A stretch of 64,000 nt of DNA from contig JALHMG010000013.1 of assembly GCA_022844135.1 (NCBI GenBank), positions 1 through 64,000 on the forward strand, read 5' to 3'. Shown in pieces: positions 9,276-18,147 of this stretch (within the stretch, counting starts at the first letter, position 1; each line of letters begins with the position of its first letter). The notes beneath the pieces are model-generated. The model did no database searches and had not been told where the DNA came from. It saw only the letters and a program-made list of their open reading frames with translations. This DNA is from Lysobacterales bacterium. Its GTDB lineage: Bacteria; Pseudomonadota; Gammaproteobacteria; Xanthomonadales; SZUA-5. The translations under genes were made by a program, and so were the position numbers.

Positions 9276-9418
9276 CAGGAGCGCGGCCGTGAGCCAGAAA
9301 AAACAAACGACATGCACAGGACAAAACGGCCGAAGTAGCTTTGTATGATCGCATCGGCGTTGCGCGATCAACAAGCGCATATCGACGGCTTCTTCACTTT
9401 TCACTCAAAGGATCATCC

Positions 9419-10063
9419 ATGTTCGATGTCGAACGACTCCTCGGCCAGATGCTGAGTGGCGGCGTAAGCCGAAAAAAGAAACGCTCCAAGAGTAGTTTTG
9501 GAATACCTGGTGTGAGCAATGCGCAATTGGGCGTCGGCGCTGTTGGGCTGGCAATCGCTGCGTGGGAGCATTTCAAGAACAAGCAGCCAGCCGCCGCACC
9601 TGCGCCCTACGGATCGCCACTGCCCGCACCGCAAACCTACGGCGGCCCGCCGCCGCCTCCGCCGCCGATGTCGGCGCCGCCCATGGCCATGCCGCCGCCA
9701 TCAGTCGCGCCGACGAACGCGCGTCAATCCGACGCCGCGCACTTGATCCGCGCAATGATCGCAGCCGCCAATGCCGACGGCCTGATCGACGCCGAAGAGC
9801 GCGCAGCCATTCTGGAACGCGCCATGGAGGCGGGTCTCGATGCCGCCACGCAGCAGTTCCTGATGGGCGAATTGAAGGCGCCCGCGACCTTGGAAGCCAT
9901 CGTCGCCGCGACGCGCCCGGAATTGCGCTTCGAAACTTACGCCGCAGCGTTGATCGCCATCAGCGTCGACACTGACGCCGAGCGCGCGTACCTGGACCGC
10001 CTGGCAGCGGGACTCGGCCTGAATGCCGAGGATCGTCAGCGCGTACATGATCAGGTGGGGTAA
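9419..10063 (+). CDS. DUF533 (YebE-like) protein
   Basis: 214 residues: an N-terminal segment with a basic patch (SRKKKRSKSS) and a short hydrophobic stretch (GVGAVGLAIAAWEHF), a Pro-rich linker (about 65-110), and a C-terminal helical DUF533/TerB-like domain (HLIRAMIAAANADGLIDAEERAAILE onward). E. coli YebE is the recognised relative; function unknown. The acidic DGLIDAEE resembles TerB-type metal-binding helices. The ATG at 9419 is chosen over an upstream in-frame start because the latter adds unrelated residues. Confidence 0.85.
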   Translation: MFDVERLLGQMLSGGVSRKKKRSKSSFGIPGVSNAQLGVGAVGLAIAAWEHFKNKQPAAAPAPYGSPLPAPQTYGGPPPPPPPMSAPPMAMPPPSVAPTNARQSDAAHLIRAMIAAANADGLIDAEERAAILERAMEAGLDAATQQFLMGELKAPATLEAIVAATRPELRFETYAAALIAISVDTDAERAYLDRLAAGLGLNAEDRQRVHDQVG

Positions 10064-10256
10064 CACGACGCATCTTTAGCAAGGGGCCGGCAGGAGTCGA
10101 CAAATCGGTCTGAGTCCGGCAAGGGGCAAGAGGAGGAACGCATAGCCTCTGCACCGGCAAGGGCTACGCAGGAACCCTATCGGAACCTGGTGCCGGGCTC
10201 TCGCACCAGCAACGCGTGCCGCTTCAATAGAACACACTTCACATCGGAGAAAACTC

Positions 10257-11267
10257 ATGCACCAATGGTATTTCAGCTACAACGGCCAACAGATCGGACC
10301 GCTTGATCACGCCAGCGCGGCGATGCAAGCGCAGCGCGATGCCAACGGCTATTGCTGGCGGCAAGGTTTTGCCGAATGGGTGCCGATCGCCACGGTTGCC
10401 GAGCTGAAGCAATCCATCGGCACCAGCATGGTCGCCGCGCCGCCGCCGCCCACCGGCCTGCAACGCAGCGACGAAATCGACTACACCATTTTCGGCGAAG
10501 ACATGCAGTTCGTCGAAATCGAACTCGATCCCGGCGAAAGTTGCATCGCTGAGGCCGGCACGATGATGTACAAGGAAGCCGTCGTTCGCATGGAAACGGT
10601 GTTCGGCGACGGCACCCAGCAGAGCGCCAGCGGCGGGTTCCTGGACAAACTCGTGGGCGCCGGCAAACGCTTGATCACCGGCGAGAGCCTGTTCACCACG
10701 GTATTCACCAACGGCGCACCCACCGGGAAAGCCAAAGCCGCGTTCGCAGCGCCCTACCCCGGCACCATCATTCCGATGACGCTGAGTAACTTCGGCGGCC
10801 GCATCATTTGCCAGAAAGACTCGTTCCTGTGCGCCGCCAAAGGCGTGTCGATCGGCATCCATTTCCAGAAGAAGATACTCACCGGCCTGTTCGGCGGCGA
10901 AGGCTTCATCATGCAAAAGCTCGAAGGCGACGGCCTCGTATTCGTGCATGCCGGCGGCACCATCGTCGAGCGCGAACTGCGGGCAGGCGAGGTTTTGCAA
11001 GTCGACACCGGTTGCGTGGTCGCCATGACCAGCAACGTCCAGTTCGACGTCGAACAGGTCGGCGGCATCAAGAGCGTGCTGTTCGGCGGCGAAGGACTGT
11101 TCTTCGCCAAGCTCACCGGCCCAGGTCACGTGTGGATGCAAAGCCTGCCGTTCTCGCGCCTCGCTGGCCGCATGATGGCCGCCGCCTACCAGAAAGGCGG
11201 CGCCAAAGACGAAGGCTCGATCCTCGGTGGACTGGGCGGCATCGTCAGCGGCGATCGGGGGTTCTGA
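10257..11267 (+). CDS. AIM24 / TIGR00266-like protein with N-terminal GYF_2 domain
   Basis: 336 residues in two parts. Residues 1-55 (WYFSYNGQQIGPLDHASA ... WRQGFAEWVPI) form a GYF_2-type domain, which in many bacterial proteins is an N-terminal protein-interaction module. Residues about 75-300 form the AIM24-like beta-rich domain (FVEIELDPGESCIAEAGTMMYKE, IICQKDSFLCAAKGVSIGI, GEVLQVDTGCVVAM). The family also occurs in mitochondria (AIM24); biochemical role unknown. The 190-bp spacer upstream has no recognisable gene. Confidence 0.85.
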   Translation: MHQWYFSYNGQQIGPLDHASAAMQAQRDANGYCWRQGFAEWVPIATVAELKQSIGTSMVAAPPPPTGLQRSDEIDYTIFGEDMQFVEIELDPGESCIAEAGTMMYKEAVVRMETVFGDGTQQSASGGFLDKLVGAGKRLITGESLFTTVFTNGAPTGKAKAAFAAPYPGTIIPMTLSNFGGRIICQKDSFLCAAKGVSIGIHFQKKILTGLFGGEGFIMQKLEGDGLVFVHAGGTIVERELRAGEVLQVDTGCVVAMTSNVQFDVEQVGGIKSVLFGGEGLFFAKLTGPGHVWMQSLPFSRLAGRMMAAAYQKGGAKDEGSILGGLGGIVSGDRGF

Positions 11268-11273
11268 GCGGTG

Positions 11274-11403
11274 TTGTTCGGCAATCGCCGAACAATATGC
11301 GGCGCATGCGCCGCAAGATCAGAACGCCAGTGCATGGGTGAGAAGGTGCGCTTGAGTTGCGGCAACTCGCACCGTCGAACGCCGCCGGGCTGCGCCCGGC
11401 GGC
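11274..11403. repeat. Array of four hairpins upstream of tRNA-Arg
   Basis: Four inverted repeats follow one another: a 9-bp stem with AATC loop (11274-11282 / 11287-11295), an 18-bp perfect palindrome (11298-11315), a 7-bp stem around one G (11354-11360 / 11362-11368) and a 10-bp stem with a 3-base loop (11381-11390 / 11394-11403). The first may terminate the AIM24-like gene. The rest of the 270-bp gap up to the tRNA shows no gene. Confidence 0.6.
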
Positions 11404-11521
11404 GGGACTCGGCGGTGCGCCACTCGCACCAGGGATGGTTGCGTGCGACCAAGCTTTATGACTCGCGCCACTCCAACAGGTCTGCCGAACACCTCGTCAA
11501 ATAGCTTTAAGCCGCCACCGC

Positions 11522-11527
11522 TATACT
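11522..11527 (+). promoter_or_regulatory. Candidate -10 of tRNA-Arg promoter
   Basis: TATACT lies 10 bases before the tRNA 5' end, the spacing expected when transcription starts just upstream. No convincing -35 hexamer sits 17 bases upstream, so this is tentative. Confidence 0.4.
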
Positions 11528-11537
11528 GCGCAATCAA

Positions 11538-11614
11538 GCCCTCGTAGCTCAGTTGGATAGAGCGTCCCCCTCCTAAGGGGAAGGTCGCACGTTCGATTCG
11601 TGTCGAGGGCGCCA
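11538..11614 (+). tRNA. tRNA-Arg (anticodon CCT)
   Basis: A 77-base cloverleaf with the 3' CCA encoded. The acceptor stem GCCCTCG pairs with CGAGGGC, the D-arm TAGCTCAGTTGGATAGAG and the T-loop GTTCGATTC are canonical, and the 7-base anticodon loop CTCCTAA gives CCT, reading AGG. A rare-codon tRNA; tRNA 3' ends are common integration sites, but no integrase or duplicated tRNA end is seen nearby. Confidence 0.97.
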
Positions 11615-11656
11615 CTTTTGTGCCGCTGTTGAGCGGCGAAATCTTCGGAGAACAGC

Positions 11657-13189
11657 ATGTCGCAAGCGATCCTCGCGGCGCTCGGTTTGAGCGCCGACAA
11701 TTCGGGCACCTATCTTGGCAATGGCGAGTGGTCGTCTACGCAAGATGCCGGCGTGCTGAACAGCATCAACCCCGCCTCGAACGAAACCATCGCCCGCACT
11801 TTCGCATCGAACGCGCAGGACTACGCCACCATCATGGAACGCGCCTCGGCGGCGTTCGCGATCTGGCGTACCACGCCCGCGCCGCGCCGCGGCGAGGCGA
11901 TCCGGTTGTGCGGCGAAGCACTGCGCAAACACAAAGACGCGCTCGGTTCGCTGGTGTCGCTGGAAATGGGCAAGATCAAGGCCGAGGGCGATGGCGAAGT
12001 GCAGGAGATGATCGACATCGCCGACTTCGCGGTGGGCTTGTCGCGCCAGCTGTACGGCAACAGCATGCATTCCGAGCGCCCAGGGCATCGCATGTTCGAG
12101 CAATGGCATCCGCTCGGCATCGTCGGCGTCATCAGCGCCTTCAACTTCCCGGTTGCGGTGTGGAGTTGGAATGCGTTTCTCGCGGCCGTGTGTGGCGATA
12201 TCACAATCTGGAAACCCTCGCCGAAGACGCCGCTGACGGCGATCGCATCGATGCGCATCTGCAACGAAGCGCTGCGCGCGGGCGGGTTCCCGGACATCTT
12301 CTTCCTGTTCAACGATGCGGGTACCGAATTGGCGCAAGCCTTTGTCGACGATCATCGCATTCCGCTGATCAGCTTCACCGGATCGACCCAGGTTGGACGC
12401 CTGGTGGGCGAGCGCGTAGCGCGCCGCATGGGGCGCACGCTGCTCGAGCTCGGCGGCAACAACGCGCTGATCATCGACGAAACGGCAGATCTCAAACTAG
12501 CCATTCCGGCCACTGTCTTCGGCTCGGTGGGTACGGCCGGCCAACGCTGCACGACCACGCGCCGATTGATTGTGCATCGCTCGATTGTCGATGATGTCTC
12601 GCAGCGCCTGGTCAACGCCTATCGCCAGGTCGAAGGCAAGATCGGCAACCCGGTGGAATCGGGAACGCTGATGGGCCCGCTGATCGATAAGGCGGCGGTC
12701 GCCGCCTATCAGCGCGTGATCGAACGCGCGGTTGCGCAGGGCGGCAAGGTCTTGACCGGCGGCAAAGTTCTGGAGCGCTCCGGCAACTTCGTGTTGCCGA
12801 CGATCATCAGCGGCGTCGCGCCGGATTGCGATGTGGTGCAGACCGAAACCTTCGTGCCGATTCTGTACATCCTGCCGTTCGATACGCTGGAGGAGGCCAT
12901 TGCGATCCAGAATGGTGTGCCGCAAGGATTGTCGAGCGCAATTTTCACCACCGACGTGCGCCGCGCGGAGAAGTTCCTTGCAGCGAGCGGCTCCGATTGC
13001 GGCATCGCGAACGTCAACATCGGCACATCCGGCGCCGAAATCGGCGGCGCCTTCGGCGGCGAAAAAGAAACCGGCGGCGGCCGCGAGTCGGGTTCCGATT
13101 CGTGGAAGATCTACATGCGCCGACAGACCAACACGATCAACTACTCGGACGCATTGCCGTTGGCGCAGGGCATACGATTCGATATTTGA
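11657..13189 (+). CDS. ALDH7-type aldehyde dehydrogenase (aminoadipate semialdehyde type)
   Basis: 510 residues, NAD(P)-dependent aldehyde dehydrogenase. Catalytic residues: Glu264 in LLELGGNNA and Cys298 in GTAGQRCTT; the cofactor loop is FTGSTQVG. The sequence, including [16 protein letters not shown] and the C-terminal [19 protein letters not shown], matches the ALDH7/AmaB group, which oxidises alpha-aminoadipate semialdehyde in lysine catabolism. The substrate assignment rests on family resemblance. No other lysine-degradation gene is visible nearby. Confidence 0.9.
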   Translation: MSQAILAALGLSADNSGTYLGNGEWSSTQDAGVLNSINPASNETIARTFASNAQDYATIMERASAAFAIWRTTPAPRRGEAIRLCGEALRKHKDALGSLVSLEMGKIKAEGDGEVQEMIDIADFAVGLSRQLYGNSMHSERPGHRMFEQWHPLGIVGVISAFNFPVAVWSWNAFLAAVCGDITIWKPSPKTPLTAIASMRICNEALRAGGFPDIFFLFNDAGTELAQAFVDDHRIPLISFTGSTQVGRLVGERVARRMGRTLLELGGNNALIIDETADLKLAIPATVFGSVGTAGQRCTTTRRLIVHRSIVDDVSQRLVNAYRQVEGKIGNPVESGTLMGPLIDKAAVAAYQRVIERAVAQGGKVLTGGKVLERSGNFVLPTIISGVAPDCDVVQTETFVPILYILPFDTLEEAIAIQNGVPQGLSSAIFTTDVRRAEKFLAASGSDCGIANVNIGTSGAEIGGAFGGEKETGGGRESGSDSWKIYMRRQTNTINYSDALPLAQGIRFDI

Positions 13190-13199
13190 TCGGGCTGTA

Positions 13200-14201
13200 G
13201 TGACCCGAGGCGATCTGGTGGTGTTGCGCCCGGAGGGCATGTATTGCCCGGCGGGCGATTTTTACATCGATCCTTGGCGCGGCGTTGATCGTGCGGTCCT
13301 CACGCACGGTCATGCCGACCATGCACGCCCTGGTTCGGCGCTGTACCACGCGGCTGAATCGGGGCTTGGATTGCTGCGGCACCGGCTCGGCGCGGACGCG
13401 CACATCGTGACTCATGCGTACAGCGCGCCCGTCGGATTCGGCGACGCGCGCGTATCGCTGCATAGCGCGGGCCACATTCTTGGATCGAGTCAGGTGCGCA
13501 TCGAAGTCGATGGCGAGGTCTGGGTCGTGACCGGCGACTACAAGCGCGATGCCGATCCCAGCTGCGCACCGTTCGAGGTGGTGCCGTGCGATACGCTGAT
13601 TACCGAGGCGACCTTCGCCCTGCCCTGCTATCGCTGGCCGCCGATGGCTGCGGTGGTCGACGAAATGCTCGAATGGTGGGATCGCTGCGCGCGCGAAAAG
13701 CTGCCCGCCGTCCTGTTCTGCTACGCCCTCGGCAAGGCGCAACGCGTGCTTGCCGAGTTGGCGCAGCGGGTCGAGCGCACGGTCTACTTGCATGGTGCGA
13801 TGACGCCACTGGTGCAGCGCTACCGCGATGCGAAGATGCCCATGTTGCCAACGGAACCGGTGAGCGAGAGCAAGCGTGCGCGCGACTTCGCGGGCGAGCT
13901 GATTCTGGCGCCGCCATCGGCCGCGGGTTCGCCATGGATGCGACGCTTCAACAGCGCATCGACAGCTTTCGCCTCCGGCTGGATGCAGATCCGCGGCAAT
14001 CGCAGGCGCCGCGGATACGATCGCGGCTTCGTAGTTTCAGATCACAGCGATTGGCCAGGGTTGATTCGCACCATCGATGAATGCGGCGCGCGTCGTGTGC
14101 TCGCCACCCACGGCAACACCGACGCTCTGGTGCGGTACTTGAACGAACGCGGCATCGCCGCTGCAGCACTGAAAACCGAGTTCGGCGGCGACGACGCATG
14201 A
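13200..14201 (+). CDS. DNA ligase-associated MBL-fold exonuclease
   Basis: 333 residues of the metallo-beta-lactamase / CPSF-like nuclease group found next to bacterial ATP-dependent ligases. Motifs: LTHGHADHARPG (metal site), GHILGSSQV and GDYKRD, with SDHSDWPGL and a C-terminal ATHG. GTG at 13200 is chosen because it is 10 bases after the dehydrogenase stop and gives the expected MTRGDLVVLRPEGMY-type N-terminus; the longer in-frame extension overlaps the dehydrogenase. The gene overlaps the ligase start (ATGA). Confidence 0.9.
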   Translation: MTRGDLVVLRPEGMYCPAGDFYIDPWRGVDRAVLTHGHADHARPGSALYHAAESGLGLLRHRLGADAHIVTHAYSAPVGFGDARVSLHSAGHILGSSQVRIEVDGEVWVVTGDYKRDADPSCAPFEVVPCDTLITEATFALPCYRWPPMAAVVDEMLEWWDRCAREKLPAVLFCYALGKAQRVLAELAQRVERTVYLHGAMTPLVQRYRDAKMPMLPTEPVSESKRARDFAGELILAPPSAAGSPWMRRFNSASTAFASGWMQIRGNRRRRGYDRGFVVSDHSDWPGLIRTIDECGARRVLATHGNTDALVRYLNERGIAAAALKTEFGGDDA

Positions 14202-15775
14202 AGGCGTTCGCTGCACTCTACGCGCGCCTGGATCAGTCCACCGCCACCGGCGACAAGGTGTCGGCGATGGTCGAGTACTTTGGTTCCGCGCCGCCCGGGG
14301 ATGCCGCCTGGGCGGTGCATTGGCTGACCGGCGGACGCGTCAAACGCCTGGTGCGCAGCACCGATTTGCGTCGTTGGCTGATCGAGGCCAGCACCTTGCC
14401 CGAGTGGTTGATCGACGACACCTACGCCCACGTCGGCGACCTGGCGGAGACGATCACGCTGCTGACGCAACACGACCCAGCGGCGCCCCCGCAGGACACC
14501 TCGCTCGCCGGATTTATTGCGACTGAGTTGCTACCGTTGGCGAAGCTTACGCCCGAGGCACAGGGCGCAGTGGTTCGGCGCTGGTGGCAAAGCTTCTCCG
14601 ATCGCGAACGCTTCGTGGTCAACAAGCTGCTCACCGGTGGCCTGCGCGTCGGCGTGTCGCGGCTGCTGGTGGTGCAAGCGCTGGCGAAACTGAGCGGACA
14701 ACCGAGCGACCTCATCGCGCATCGGCTGAGCGGCGATTTTCAACCGACCTTTCAGGCATTTGCGCAACTCATTGCTCCAGGCGATGTCGCGATGGATGCC
14801 GATAAACCTTATCCGTTCTTTCTGGCCTCACCATTGGAGCAGGCGCCCGAGTCGCTCGGCGCCGCGAGCGACTGGCTCGCCGAATGGAAATGGGACGGAA
14901 TTCGCGCGCAATTGATCGTGCGCGGTGGCGTGCGCCTTTGGTCGCGCGGCGAGGAGCGGCTGGATGGACGTTTCCCCGAAATCGAACGCGCCGCAGCCGC
15001 ACTGCCGGACGGCTGCGTGCTGGATGGCGAAATCCTGGGTTGGATCGGCGCTGCGCCGCTGCCGTTTTCGCGCCTGCAAAAGCGCATCGGGCGACTCAAG
15101 CCCGGCGCCAAAACACTGGCGGATTGCCCAGTAGTGTTCATGGCCTATGACCTGATCGAATACCAGCGCGCCGACCTGCGTCAGCGACCTCTGCGCGAGC
15201 GCCGGCAACTGCTCGACAGCCTCGTAGACGCCTCGACATTGCGCTTGTCCGAGCCGGTGCCGAACGATGGCTGGGCAACGCTCGAAGCCGCGCGCAACGG
15301 CGCTCGCGAGCGCGGCGTCGAGGGCCTGATTCTGAAGCGCTGGGACTCAGCCTACGCGACCGGCCGCCGTCGCGGCGATTGGTGGAAGTGGAAGATCGCG
15401 CCGCTGACCATCGATGCGGTCTTGATTTACGCGCAGGCCGGCCACGGTCGGCGCTCGAATCTCTACACCGACTACACTTTTGCGCTCTGGCACGGCGATG
15501 AATTGGTGCCCGTGGCGAAGGCTTACTCCGGCCTCAATGACGAGGAAATCGCCAAACTCGATCGCTGGATTCGTGCCCATACTCTGGAGCGCTTTGGCCC
15601 CGTGCGCAGCGTCGAGGCCTTTCACGTGTTCGAGCTGGCCTTCGAAGGCGTCAATCGCTCCACTCGCCACAAGTCGGGCATCGCCGTGCGCTTTCCGCGC
15701 ATCCTGCGTTGGCGTACCGACAAGCCGTTTCGGGAGGCAGATCGGCTGGAGACGCTGGCGAAGCTGGCGCAGTAG
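14198..15775 (+). CDS. ATP-dependent DNA ligase
   Basis: 525 residues. The nucleotidyl-lysine is Lys231 in EWKWDGIRAQ (motif I), with motif III-like DGEILGW, GLILKRWDSAY (motif IV) and WWKWK (motif V). The N-terminal ~200 residues are the helical DNA-binding domain and the C-terminus is an OB-fold. It belongs to the LigB/LigC-like group that co-occurs with the MBL exonuclease immediately upstream. Such clusters are described with a Lhr-type helicase and a phosphoesterase; neither is seen here. Confidence 0.95.
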   Translation: MKAFAALYARLDQSTATGDKVSAMVEYFGSAPPGDAAWAVHWLTGGRVKRLVRSTDLRRWLIEASTLPEWLIDDTYAHVGDLAETITLLTQHDPAAPPQDTSLAGFIATELLPLAKLTPEAQGAVVRRWWQSFSDRERFVVNKLLTGGLRVGVSRLLVVQALAKLSGQPSDLIAHRLSGDFQPTFQAFAQLIAPGDVAMDADKPYPFFLASPLEQAPESLGAASDWLAEWKWDGIRAQLIVRGGVRLWSRGEERLDGRFPEIERAAAALPDGCVLDGEILGWIGAAPLPFSRLQKRIGRLKPGAKTLADCPVVFMAYDLIEYQRADLRQRPLRERRQLLDSLVDASTLRLSEPVPNDGWATLEAARNGARERGVEGLILKRWDSAYATGRRRGDWWKWKIAPLTIDAVLIYAQAGHGRRSNLYTDYTFALWHGDELVPVAKAYSGLNDEEIAKLDRWIRAHTLERFGPVRSVEAFHVFELAFEGVNRSTRHKSGIAVRFPRILRWRTDKPFREADRLETLAKLAQ

Positions 15776-15847
15776 CGCCGCCAAATGTTTCGGCACAGCT
15801 TCAGCACTACACTTGACGCGACTAGGCGCGACGATCACGATATCGAT

Positions 15848-16006
15848 ATGAACAAGATCACTCCCGGACGACGCCACAGCGTCAGCGCCACGCCGCCGCG
15901 TCGATGTTCGCGCGATACGGCGGCTGGGCGCATATTGCTCGCCCTGCAGTTGGGACTTCGAGGTCAGATGCTTAAGGAATTAGGCGCGCGTGCTCGATCC
16001 CGCTAG
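15848..16006 (+). CDS. Small ORF, unrecognised, upstream of broken nucleotidyltransferase
   Basis: 52 codons, basic and Arg-rich at the start, with a hydrophobic helix-like part (ILLALQLGLRGQMLKELGARAR). It overlaps the following GTG start by 17 bases, a layout that suggests translational coupling with the nucleotidyltransferase. It could be the remnant of a paired small protein or a chance ORF. No Shine-Dalgarno stands out. About 70 bp before it show no gene. Confidence 0.35.
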   Translation: MNKITPGRRHSVSATPPRRCSRDTAAGRILLALQLGLRGQMLKELGARARSR

Positions 16007-16580
16007 AACACTCGCACTTGCTGTACGGGTGTCGGCAAGCGCAGAGATACTCGGTATCCGAACCGCTTTGATTGGCGCTGCGGCATTGGCAGTACACGGA
16101 TACACGCGAGGAACCGAAGATATCGATTTGGCAGCTTGCATTCGACCTCTCAGCCAACTCAATGCGCTTGCGAAATTGCTCGCGACCGAAGGCCTTGGTA
16201 CGGAGCTCAGGATGCCCGATGATGACGATCCGCTTGGCGGCCTCTTGGTCGTTTGGCATCGAATCGACCACGAGAGCTCGCCCACAGATGTTGTTGAGAT
16301 CGTAAACTTCCTCAATCCTGGGCGCATGGCACCCAATCCCGCCATTCGCGCAATTGCTATGTCTACCCCATTACCCGATATCGGACTTCGATGCGTTGCT
16401 CTGGCTGACTAGGTCGCCTTGAAACTGTATGCGGGCGGCATCGCCGATCTCGCAGATATCGTTGAGCTGCTAGCAAGAAATCGCGATGCCGACTTGACGG
16501 AAATTCGGGAAGTTGCCTCGCCATTCGACGAAAACGGGCGCCTGGAATCGCTCATTTCCGAAGCGTTCGGTCGTGGCTAA
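15990..16580 (+). pseudogene. Nucleotidyltransferase-like gene broken by an amber codon
   Basis: Reads as a minimal nucleotidyltransferase-fold (AbiEii/MNT-like) protein: IRTALIGAAALAVHGYTRGTEDIDLAA carries the G-G/S and D-x-D type motifs. A single TAG at 16410-16412 stops the frame after RCVALAD. The same frame continues without another stop to the TAA at 16578 as VALKLYAGGIADLADIVELLARN, the expected C-terminal helix of this family. One base change (TAG from a Leu or sense codon) is the simplest explanation. The GTG start at 15990 is uncertain. If the residual 140-residue product is made it would lack the C-terminal part. Confidence 0.7.
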
Positions 16581-17143
16581 ACGACCACCCCATCCCACCG
16601 CCCACGCCACTTGCTTGGCGTGAACTCTGGGATCGGCATCGGTGTTAACAATGGCGTTCCGTTTTCCCAGAACGACTTGAACTCGCGCTTCTCGCCGCTG
16701 CGGTAGAAGTGCTCCAGATAGCGCCAGTCGCAATGAAAAAAATCGGCCAGCCATTGGTCCAGATCGAACACGCCGGCATCGTGGAACAGCGTGAGGCTCA
16801 GTTCGGCGGCCTCGCGCTCGTATCGAAACAGCTCGGCCATGCGTTCGGCGCTGATGCCAGGATCGGGCTGCTGCACGCCCAACGTGCGACCGCGTTCGGA
16901 CAGGTTCCACTGTACGGTGTGCCCGAACAGGTGCACCAGAATGAACAACGCTTCTTCAGCATCGAGATCATGATCGATGCGGATTTCGGCGCCATCGAGA
17001 TCGCCGGTGAATGGGTCTTTGACATCGCCCACGATGACCGGAACACCGTAGCGGCGCTCGATCAGCGCTTCGATACGATTGAAAACTTCAAGGCATCGTT
17101 CATCGCTTGGATAGCCGCCGACGCGCTCAGTAATGATGGACAC
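16577..17143 (-). CDS. ImmA/IrrE-like metallopeptidase-fold protein, catalytic Glu missing
   Basis: 188 residues. EEALFILVHLFGHTVQW resembles the HExxH helix of the ImmA/IrrE-like metallopeptidases, but the residue after the first His (71) is Leu, not Glu: H71-L-F-G-H75. A following helix (ERMAELFRYEREAAELSLTLF) holds the usual third-ligand region. GTG at 17143 overlaps the stop of the chorismatase gene and is the only start that avoids the long upstream frame, whose N-terminus is composed of shadow sequence. Its role beside the chorismatase is unknown. Confidence 0.6.
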   Translation of the reverse strand: MSIITERVGGYPSDERCLEVFNRIEALIERRYGVPVIVGDVKDPFTGDLDGAEIRIDHDLDAEEALFILVHLFGHTVQWNLSERGRTLGVQQPDPGISAERMAELFRYEREAAELSLTLFHDAGVFDLDQWLADFFHCDWRYLEHFYRSGEKREFKSFWENGTPLLTPMPIPEFTPSKWRGRWDGVVV

Positions 17144-18107
17144 CTTCGATCTCGCACAAGAGTTCGCGTCGACATACATCGCCCAGCAACACAACGAACG
17201 GCGCGTCCGGGAAGTTCTGCCTGAGGAAATCTTCGACCTCGAAAAACTGGCTCTCGTCACGCACATAGGCGCGCAGCACGGTATCGGCGCCGAAGCTCGA
17301 TTTTTTGCCCGCGGCAGCGTTGGCGATAGCGAGCAGGCTGTCCATGTTGCGCTTGGTCTCAGCCAGTTGCTCGCCGAGCTTTCCTGGGTGGCGCGAGGAA
17401 TGTCCAACGACGCTCGCGGTGCCTGAGATCAACAGTGCCTGCCCGCGCGGCGAGCGCAGCAGCGCGCCGCGCGAAAAGCGCGGCGGATCGGGCCCGTATT
17501 CGGGTGGATACTGGCGTGGCGTCATTTGCCGCGGGTTGTCGAGCATCGTCACTGGCGAGCGCGAGGCCATCCACACCAGACGCAATTGCTGCGAGCGATC
17601 CGGCAAGCCGATCACGGTGGCTGCTGGATCGGCCTCGAACTGCGCCCGCTCCAGCGCCAGTTGCCGGCCTACGCAAAACTGCCGATAGCGTTCCTGATCG
17701 CCCTCGCCTTCGTTGATCCGCGAGAAGTACGCCCAAATGCGCGCGACGAACGGGAAACCCGAACCTTGCGTGTAATCGAGGACGCGGCGATAGCCTTCGT
17801 GCGTGGTCGTGCCGATACCGCCGAAGTCGCGCTCCGAGAGCACCAACTCCGCGAGCATCAGCTCATCGTCGCCCCAGAATCGTGCTGCGCCCAACTGCCC
17901 GCCGCGTAACCGACCGCTGCCGAACCACGATTCGACCTTTGCATGCAGCGCTGGCATCGGCAGGTCCAGACCCATGTGGCTGACGCGCTGGCCCAGATTC
18001 CAGACGGCAAAGGCACTGGGCGAGCCCTCCTCTGCCATATCCACCAGCCAGCGATTTGCTTTTGCCGCCATGCGATTGCTTGTGCCTGAGAACTGAAACA
18101 GGAGCAT
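17127..18107 (-). CDS. Chorismatase of FkbO/Hyg5/XanB2 type
   Basis: 326 residues. The signature GTASVVGHSSRH (229-240), ERYRQFCVGR (139-148) and the downstream QLAETKRNMDSLLA match the family that hydrolyses chorismate or converts it to 3- and/or 4-hydroxybenzoate; in Xanthomonas XanB2 feeds xanthomonadin and coenzyme Q. The outcome (3-HBA, 4-HBA or a diol) depends on active-site residues I cannot score here. ATG at 18107 is preferred over the extension upstream, which would overlap the divergent SDR gene. No aryl polyene cluster is visible within the window. Confidence 0.85.
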   Translation of the reverse strand: MLLFQFSGTSNRMAAKANRWLVDMAEEGSPSAFAVWNLGQRVSHMGLDLPMPALHAKVESWFGSGRLRGGQLGAARFWGDDELMLAELVLSERDFGGIGTTTHEGYRRVLDYTQGSGFPFVARIWAYFSRINEGEGDQERYRQFCVGRQLALERAQFEADPAATVIGLPDRSQQLRLVWMASRSPVTMLDNPRQMTPRQYPPEYGPDPPRFSRGALLRSPRGQALLISGTASVVGHSSRHPGKLGEQLAETKRNMDSLLAIANAAAGKKSSFGADTVLRAYVRDESQFFEVEDFLRQNFPDAPFVVLLGDVCRRELLCEIEGVHHY

Positions 18108-18147
18108 AGCGTTTATGCTGGCGAGGTCTTGCTTGAGTCGCCTGCCC

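Noticed and set aside
10239-11141. 300-aa open frame antisense to the AIM24-like gene
   Set aside because: Opposite a gene with a recognised domain pair; composition is shadow-like.
11538-11614. tRNA-Arg as an integration site for the following genes
   Set aside because: No integrase, no repeated tRNA 3' end and no composition change downstream.
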